A stretch of 5,591 nucleotides of DNA from Deltaproteobacteria bacterium (GTDB lineage: Bacteria; Desulfobacterota; Desulfarculia; Adiutricales; JAGVGV01), in NCBI GenBank assembly GCA_015233515.1, contig JADFXS010000042.1, forward strand, positions 11,084 to 16,674, read 5' to 3'. Below are positions 5,549 through 5,591 of this stretch, piece after piece (position 1 is the stretch's first letter; every line of letters starts with the position of its first letter). The translations under genes were made by a program, and so were the position numbers. The notes under the pieces were generated by a model. It did not search any database. It was not told where the DNA came from and was given only the letters and a program-made list of their open reading frames with translations.

Positions 5549-5591
5549 CAGTCCCGCACTTGATAGGCTTCCGCTGCTTTGGCCAGAAAAC
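5548..5591 (-). CDS. 3' end of a convergent gene of unknown function (partial)
   Basis: One minus-strand frame at the right edge encodes FLAKAAEAYQVRD followed by TGA (5548-5550), a plausible helical C-terminus, in line with a gene converging on the terminator. Only 13 codons are in the window, too few for a family call. The other minus frames give less protein-like sequence but cannot be ruled out. Confidence 0.35.
   Translation of the reverse strand, partial: FLAKAAEAYQVRD

Overview
The window reads as chromosomal DNA from a Gram-negative bacterium, most likely a deltaproteobacterium in the broad sense (Desulfobacterota or Myxococcota). That rests on gene content rather than any marker gene: a run of genes with pentapeptide repeats, a DUF3540 protein and a DUF4150 PAAR-like protein is the set that accompanies type VI secretion (T6SS) or related contractile injection loci in such genomes. 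Coding DNA on the left is moderately GC-rich, while the stretch from about 4530 to 4890 is sharply AT-rich.

Left block (1-3693, + strand): four tightly packed genes. The first enters from the left edge. It has a helical, proline-interrupted region followed by about 300 residues of pentapeptide repeats, and is probably the C-terminal part of a DUF2169-pentapeptide fusion. Its stop overlaps the start of a second, almost entirely pentapeptide-repeat protein (ATGA junction). After about 50 bases comes a DUF3540 protein with a barrel-like N-terminus and beta-strand repeats like the shaft of a small VgrG spike. Then, 17 bases on, comes a PAAR-like DUF4150 tip protein. Together they look like an operon building a spike tip and its adaptor or cargo-loading proteins. 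No VgrG, sheath, tube or recognisable toxin lies in the window.

Middle block (3744-4529, - strand): a nucleotidyltransferase of the RlaP/YcgL type (COG3541), convergent with the PAAR-like gene and without an obvious partner.

AT-rich gap (4530-4923): no intact gene is certain. On the minus strand it holds a protein-like but damaged small reading frame. This can be read either as one frame broken by a single TAA, or as a 52-residue protein that needs a -1 shift in a run of seven T. A terminator-like hairpin lies downstream of it.

Right block (4924-5591): an orphan phage virion morphogenesis (Mu gpG-like, tail completion) gene starting with GTG, whose stop codon is built into its own rho-independent terminator. 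The last few codons of a convergent gene appear at the right edge. No other phage gene is visible, so this is a prophage remnant, a captured phage gene, or the edge of a prophage beyond the window.
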